64,000 nucleotides of DNA, from NCBI GenBank assembly GCA_965199705.1, contig OZ241359.1, forward strand, positions 620,001 to 684,000, written 5' to 3'. Both the position numbers and the translations under genes were made by a program. Position 1 is the first letter of the stretch. Every line of letters starts with the position of its first letter. This document shows positions 59,962 through 64,000 of the stretch, piece by piece. The stretch comes from Azophilus sp965199705. Lineage in GTDB: Bacteria > Pseudomonadota > Gammaproteobacteria > Pseudomonadales > Azotimanducaceae. The notes below the pieces were generated by a model. It did not search any database and was not told where the DNA came from. It saw only the letters and a list, made by a program, of their open reading frames with translations.

Positions 59962-59977
59962 CAGGGCCGATGCCCTG
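59962..59977. terminator. Possible hairpin after aceA
   Basis: CAGGGC-CGAT-GCCCTG forms a 6-base-pair hairpin about 20 bases after the aceA stop. No U-run follows on the aceA side, so factor-independent termination is uncertain. Confidence 0.3.
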
Positions 59978-59996
59978 CGCATTTTCGTGATACGGC

Positions 59997-61610
59997 TCAG
60001 AATTGATTCATCGTGTTGGCGGCGCCACCGGCCAGCAGCGCCTTTTCGCCCAGGAAGTACTCCTTGTGGTCGTCGCCAATGTTGGAACCGGCCAGGTCCT
60101 GGTGTTTGACGGCTGCCAGGCCACGGCGGATTTCTCGCCTCTGAACCCCGCGCACATAGGCCAGCATCCCCGCTTCGCCGAAGTAACCCTCCGACAATAT
60201 GTCGGTGCCAAGCGCCGTATCGTGGTAGGTGGGCAGGGTAATCAGATGGTGGAATATGCCCGCTTCGCGGGCTGCGTCCTTCTGGAACCGGGCGATCAGC
60301 TGGTCCGCCTCTTCCGCCAGTGGCGAGTCGTCGTATTCGGCGCTCATCAAGCCCTTCGGGAACATCGCTGGATCCGGGTACGCAGACACATCCTTGCCCT
60401 CTGCAGACCACTCGCCATACACCTGTTCGCGAAACGCGAGCGTCCAGTTGAAAGACGGAGAGTTGTTGTACACCAGCTTGGCGTCCGGCGCTTCCTTCCG
60501 GACAGCTTCTACCAAAGCACTGATCTGCTTCAGGTTCGGGCGTTCGGTCTCGATCCACAGCAGATCAGCGCCATGTTCCATGCTGGTGATGCAGTCGAGC
60601 ACCACCCGGTCGAAGCCGGTGTTCTCGCGGAAGGCGTAGAGGCCATTGTCCAGCCGGTGCGGACGGCACAACTTGCCGTTCTGATGGATGGTGATGTCGC
60701 CATCGCGCAGTTCCTTGAGATCATGCACTTCCGTGGCTTCCAGGAAGCTGCAATAGCGGTCGCCCAGATCGCCTGACTCCCTGGAAACCGGGATCTTCAT
60801 GGTCAGGCCGGCGCCCAGCGAATCGGTGCGGGCGACGATGACGCCTTCCTCCACCCCCAGTTCCAGGAAGGCGTAACGCACTGCATTCAGCTTGGACACA
60901 AAGTCTTCGTGCGGAACGGTGACCTTGCCGGCCTGGTGCCCGCATTGCTTGGCGTCCGAGACCTGATTCTCGATCTGAATGGCGCAGGCGCCCGCCTTGA
61001 TGATGCGCTTGGCCAGCAGGTAGGTGGCCTCTTCGTTGCCGAATCCGGCGTCTATGTCGGCGATCATGGGTACGACATGGGTTTCGAATCTGTCGATGCG
61101 CGAGAGCACGCCGGCCAGATTGCCGCCGCTGGAGCGGGTTTCGTCGAGTTCTGCAAACAGGTGCCGCAGTTCGCGAGCGTCAGCCTGGCGCAGGAAGGTA
61201 TAGATTTCTTCGATCAGATCCGGCACCGAGGTTTTCTCGTGCATGCTTTGATCCGGCAGCGGACCGAAGCTTGAGCGCAGGGCGGCTACCATCCAGCCGC
61301 TGAGGTAAACATAGGTGCGATCGGTGGTCTGCCTGTGCTTTTTCACCGACATCATCACCTGCTGGGCCGTGAATCCGTGCCAGCAGCCCAGCGATTGGGT
61401 GTAGGCTTCCGGGTTCTGGTCATAGGCAGCCATGTCGCGCCGCATGATGCCGGCGGTATAGCGGGCGATGTCCAGCCCAGAGCGAAAGCGGTTCTGCAAA
61501 CGCATGCGCACGACATACTCGGGATTGATCGCGCCCCAGTTGGGATGGGTGCGCACTCCTCTGCGGGCGTCTTCTACCTGCTGCAGATAGCTCGACAGAT
61601 ATCGGGACAT
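59997..61610 (-). CDS. aceA: Isocitrate lyase, long type
   Basis: A 537-residue glyoxylate-cycle enzyme splitting isocitrate to glyoxylate and succinate. The catalytic loop is DAKQCGHQAGKVTVPHEDF (KQCGH as in the long Pseudomonas-like form), with IADIDAGFGNEEATYLLAKR at the metal site. ATG 61610 has GGAGGAG 6 bases upstream and is chosen over the frame to 61649. No malate synthase gene is nearby. With citrate synthase and ETF-QO it supports growth on acetate or fatty acids. Confidence 0.96.
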   Translation of the reverse strand: MSRYLSSYLQQVEDARRGVRTHPNWGAINPEYVVRMRLQNRFRSGLDIARYTAGIMRRDMAAYDQNPEAYTQSLGCWHGFTAQQVMMSVKKHRQTTDRTYVYLSGWMVAALRSSFGPLPDQSMHEKTSVPDLIEEIYTFLRQADARELRHLFAELDETRSSGGNLAGVLSRIDRFETHVVPMIADIDAGFGNEEATYLLAKRIIKAGACAIQIENQVSDAKQCGHQAGKVTVPHEDFVSKLNAVRYAFLELGVEEGVIVARTDSLGAGLTMKIPVSRESGDLGDRYCSFLEATEVHDLKELRDGDITIHQNGKLCRPHRLDNGLYAFRENTGFDRVVLDCITSMEHGADLLWIETERPNLKQISALVEAVRKEAPDAKLVYNNSPSFNWTLAFREQVYGEWSAEGKDVSAYPDPAMFPKGLMSAEYDDSPLAEEADQLIARFQKDAAREAGIFHHLITLPTYHDTALGTDILSEGYFGEAGMLAYVRGVQRREIRRGLAAVKHQDLAGSNIGDDHKEYFLGEKALLAGGAANTMNQF

Positions 61611-61711
61611 GGCGGCTCCTCCGCGTCTGCTGGCGTCAAGGCCGCGCACTCTACCGAAACGAAGCGGGAATGGGCATCTACTAATAGATTCCTGCCAGGA
61701 ATGAATGCGGG

Positions 61712-61878
61712 CCAGGAGCCTGCGCCGCAGGAATTCACGGCTGCAAATCCGCTTTCACTCGCCCCTTTGAACGTTCGATTTCGTCAAATATGGCCGGATA
61801 TTCTCCTCAATCGCCCGTCCAAAGGGGCGGCGAAATCAAATTTTCGCTTTTGCGACTTCCTACGGCGCAGGCTCCTGG
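61712..61878. repeat. Palindromic intergenic repeat, long copy B
   Basis: The outer parts, 61712-61755 and 61845-61878, match the reverse complement of copy A base for base. They are separated by 89 extra bases (61756-61844) and share a 6-base direct repeat CGCTTT at the junctions. The inner part has its own inverted repeat, CGCCCCTTTG (61760-61769) with CAAAGGGGCG (61820-61829). It lies upstream of aceA and directly after the GNAT stop. Confidence 0.85.
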
Positions 61879-61879
61879 T

Positions 61880-62302
61880 TCACATATCCAGTGTCATCCG
61901 AACATGCGGGATGCCGGCCTCCATAAAGGGTTCGCCGACGATCAGAAATCCTGCCTTCCCGTAGTATTCGGCAAGGTGTTGCTGGGCGTGCAGGAAACAC
62001 CCGGAGAGGCCGTCGGCGCCTGCAAGCGCTACGGCCGAATCGAGCAGTCGCCTGCCGATGCCCTGACGCCGAAAGGCCGGTAATACGGCGATGCGGCCAA
62101 TCTGGCCGGAAGGCAGCAACCGGGCACAGCCGCACCAGTGGCCATTCGGCGTGCTGGCGAGCAAGTGTTTTGCGCCGGCGTCGAGGCCGTCCCATTCCAG
62201 CGCCTGGGGCACCTGTTGTTCCACCACGAACACCTGATTGCGGATCTCATTCAACGCGCCTCGGTGAGACGCCCAGCACACCGTTTCGATGCGCGCTGTC
62301 AT
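61880..62302 (-). CDS. GNAT family N-acetyltransferase
   Basis: A 140-residue acetyl-CoA-dependent acyltransferase. The N-terminal NQVFVVEQQVPQALEWDGLD and the acetyl-CoA loop GRIAVLPAFRRQGIGRRLLD (RRQGIG) identify an ElaA-like GNAT. GKAGFLIVGEPFMEAGIPHV ends the domain. It overlaps the purB stop by 4 bases and ends two bases from the palindromic repeat. The substrate is unknown; coupling to purB may be only operon convenience. Confidence 0.88.
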   Translation of the reverse strand: MTARIETVCWASHRGALNEIRNQVFVVEQQVPQALEWDGLDAGAKHLLASTPNGHWCGCARLLPSGQIGRIAVLPAFRRQGIGRRLLDSAVALAGADGLSGCFLHAQQHLAEYYGKAGFLIVGEPFMEAGIPHVRMTLDM

Positions 62303-63729
62303 TCGTGCCGACGCGCCAGGATGTGCGCCAGGCCCGTATAGCCGGCAGGGGAGAGATTTGCGAGTTCCTCACGAACCGCATCAGACAGTTGCAGCCGATC
62401 CAGTAGCTGCAAGTAACCGGCGGCGTCCAGGCGCTGGCCGCGCGTGGCCGCTTTCAATTGTTCATAGGGTTCGGCGGCGCCGTGCTTGCGCATTACCGTT
62501 TGCACTGCTTCTGTGAGCACCTCCCAGTTGTCGTCCAGGTCCGCTGCTATCCGTGTTCGATTGATCGACAGGCGGTTGATCCCCCTGATGGCGGCCTGAC
62601 AGGCGATGCTGCAATGCGCCAATGCCGTGCCCATGTTTCTGATGACGGTTGAATCCGACAGGTCCCGCTGCCAGCGAGAGACCGGCAGTTTCTCCGCCAT
62701 GTGATCGAGCAGGGCGTTGGCGATGCCGAGATTGCCCTCGGCGTTTTCGAAGTCGATCGGATTCACCTTGTGCGGCATGGTCGAAGAGCCGGTTTCTCCG
62801 GCGACGGGCCGCTGCCCAAAGTACTCGATGGCGATGTACGCCCAGAGGTCACGCACGCAGTCGAGCAGCGTCTGGTTAAAGCCGCAGAATGCGCGAAACA
62901 GGGCGGCCATGTCGTCGTGCGGCTCGATCTGGGTGGTGAGCGGATTCGGCCAAAGCCCGAGACTGGCGACAAACCTTTCGCTGATGGATGGCCAGTCCAC
63001 GTGCGGATAGGCCGCCAGATGGGCGTTGAAGTTGCCAGTGGCGCCGTTCAGCTTGCCGGCCAGGGGTGTTTCCAGGATGCCATCCAGCCGTCTTTGCAGG
63101 CGCCGACAAAACACCAGGATTTCCTTGTCGAGGCTGGTGGGCGAGGCGGGTTGGCCGTGTGTGCGCGCCAGCATGGGCAGGTCGCCAGCTTCATCGGCCA
63201 GGCCGGACAAAGCCTTGATGACCGCCCGCATCTCTGCCGCCAGCTCGGCTCGACCGTCGCGCAGCATCAGCCCATGCGCCAGATTGTTGATGTCTTCGGA
63301 GGTGCAGGCAAAGTGAACGAACTCGGTATGCGCTGCCAGCCTTGGCAGTTTCCGTATCTCTGCCTTGACGAAGTACTCCACCGCCTTCACATCATGATTG
63401 GTTCGCGCCTCCAGAGCTTTCACTTCACGTGCCTGATCCAGTGAAAACTGCTGGTGGATGCGCATGACCGCTTCGGCGTCATCCGCGGCAGGGCTTGGCA
63501 GCTCCGCTATGTCGGGGCAGGCCGCCAACGCCAGAAACCAGCGACATTCGACTTCCACGCGACGCCGAATCAGCCCGTACTCGCTGAACACAGGCGCAAG
63601 TTTTTCGGTGACAGCCCGGTAACGTCCATCGACGCCGGAAATGGCCGTGAGCGTGGTCAGCTCTGATATGTCGCCGGGTCGCTGATGAGGAGCCGCTGAT
63701 TTCTCTTCTTTCATTTGCTTGCGTTCCAT
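62299..63729 (-). CDS. purB: Adenylosuccinate lyase
   Basis: A 476-residue fumarase/aspartase superfamily enzyme that releases fumarate in two steps of purine synthesis (SAICAR to AICAR; adenylosuccinate to AMP). Signature: GSSTMPHKVNPIDFENAEGN with the catalytic serine loop. N-terminal LTAISGVDGRYRAVTEKLAP and HTEFVHFACTSEDINNLAHG are typical of the E. coli-like form. ATG 63729 or ATG 63714 may be the start; no clear ribosome site decides. It follows hflD as in E. coli. Confidence 0.96.
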   Translation of the reverse strand: MERKQMKEEKSAAPHQRPGDISELTTLTAISGVDGRYRAVTEKLAPVFSEYGLIRRRVEVECRWFLALAACPDIAELPSPAADDAEAVMRIHQQFSLDQAREVKALEARTNHDVKAVEYFVKAEIRKLPRLAAHTEFVHFACTSEDINNLAHGLMLRDGRAELAAEMRAVIKALSGLADEAGDLPMLARTHGQPASPTSLDKEILVFCRRLQRRLDGILETPLAGKLNGATGNFNAHLAAYPHVDWPSISERFVASLGLWPNPLTTQIEPHDDMAALFRAFCGFNQTLLDCVRDLWAYIAIEYFGQRPVAGETGSSTMPHKVNPIDFENAEGNLGIANALLDHMAEKLPVSRWQRDLSDSTVIRNMGTALAHCSIACQAAIRGINRLSINRTRIAADLDDNWEVLTEAVQTVMRKHGAAEPYEQLKAATRGQRLDAAGYLQLLDRLQLSDAVREELANLSPAGYTGLAHILARRHE

Positions 63730-63796
63730 ATCCAACACTGTTATCCCGATAATGGACTATACGGCTCCTGGCGCCGATTCCGTGCCGGTTGCGCAG

Positions 63797-64000
63797 TCAT
63801 GTGATCTGCCGCGCCAGGCGGTTCAACTCGAATACCTGAAGCGGCAAGCGCAATGGCAGGAGCCAGCGCTTGCCGCCGAGTTGCCGCCACAGCCAGGCAA
63901 AGCGAACGGCAGCAAGCAGCAGGGCGCGAATGCGCGCTGCGGTATCAGGGTCGGTCAGGGCCGACCGTTTGCCCCTGACATTGATGCGTCGCTCCAGCGT
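63797..64000 (-). CDS. hflD: HflD-like lysogenization regulator, C-terminal part
   Basis: The frame is open from the right edge to TGA at 63797-63799; 67 codons are visible. INVRGKRSALTDPDTAARIR then ALLLAAVRFAWLWRQLGGKR matches the C-terminus of HflD (DUF489), an inner-membrane-associated protein that affects lambda CII in E. coli. Its position immediately before purB is the classic gammaproteobacterial order. The N-terminal two thirds lie beyond the window. Confidence 0.85.
   Translation of the reverse strand, partial: TLERRINVRGKRSALTDPDTAARIRALLLAAVRFAWLWRQLGGKRWLLPLRLPLQVFELNRLARQIT

Overview
The window is a GC-rich, densely coded stretch of a bacterial chromosome, most probably from a gammaproteobacterium. 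The hflD-purB pair at the right edge, a long-type isocitrate lyase, SppA, KDPG aldolase/KDG kinase and ETF-ubiquinone oxidoreductase all point that way. Oxygenases (a Rieske oxygenase, a P450, a nitronate monooxygenase) suggest an aerobic heterotroph that handles lipids, aromatics or xenobiotics. I cannot name a genus. I see no tRNA, rRNA, CRISPR array or prophage.

Layout. 1-6.5 kb: effector half of a type I-G (formerly I-U) CRISPR-Cas locus, cas3-csb3-csb1-csb2, leftward, with overlapping genes and csb2 cut by the window edge. 6.5-16.5 kb: a selenium-linked region. It holds selA-selB, a Rieske oxygenase divergent from a SnoaL-like gene across a repeated operator, a membrane PpiC-like isomerase, a PPOX flavoprotein and, leftward, a three-gene operon. 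That operon is a UGSC-motif selenoprotein (in-frame UGA at 16224-16226), an unrecognised 356-residue partner and a nitronate monooxygenase. 16.6-28.8 kb: mostly housekeeping genes: a beta-hydroxyacid dehydrogenase, citrate synthase, glutathione reductase, alkaline phosphatase, an AGCS symporter, a DUF1232 protein, SppA, an orphan MurF and a P450.

28.8-30.5 kb is scarred: a decayed AbrB duplicate, an intact AbrB-PIN toxin-antitoxin pair and the dead start of a TonB-dependent receptor. 30.5-50.8 kb: MoaA, DUF1285, ETF-QO, the Entner-Doudoroff pair, a five-gene Lol-like envelope export cluster (LolA-like protein, two FtsX-type permeases, ATPase, putative beta-barrel), an orphan LptA-like protein, a histidine phosphatase, a CNNM/CBS protein, a metallo-beta-lactamase-fold enzyme, a double DsbA/HCCA-isomerase-like protein, an M16 peptidase, a PlsC acyltransferase and a DUF1295 protein.

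50.9-58.6 kb: an SspBCD-SspE phosphorothioation defence operon without an adjacent sspA, more AT-rich than its surroundings. It is bordered by a truncated GntR regulator, a DUF2807-like remnant and a VapBC-type pair with twin palindromic operators. 60-64 kb: isocitrate lyase, GNAT, PurB and the end of HflD.

The most notable items are the UGSC selenoprotein operon with selAB close by, which a standard gene caller would split; the two separate defence systems (I-G Cas and Ssp); a palindromic intergenic repeat family (three copies at 13.05, 13.63 and 61.71 kb) that forms gene boundaries; and the complete Lol-like export cluster with its own beta-barrel.
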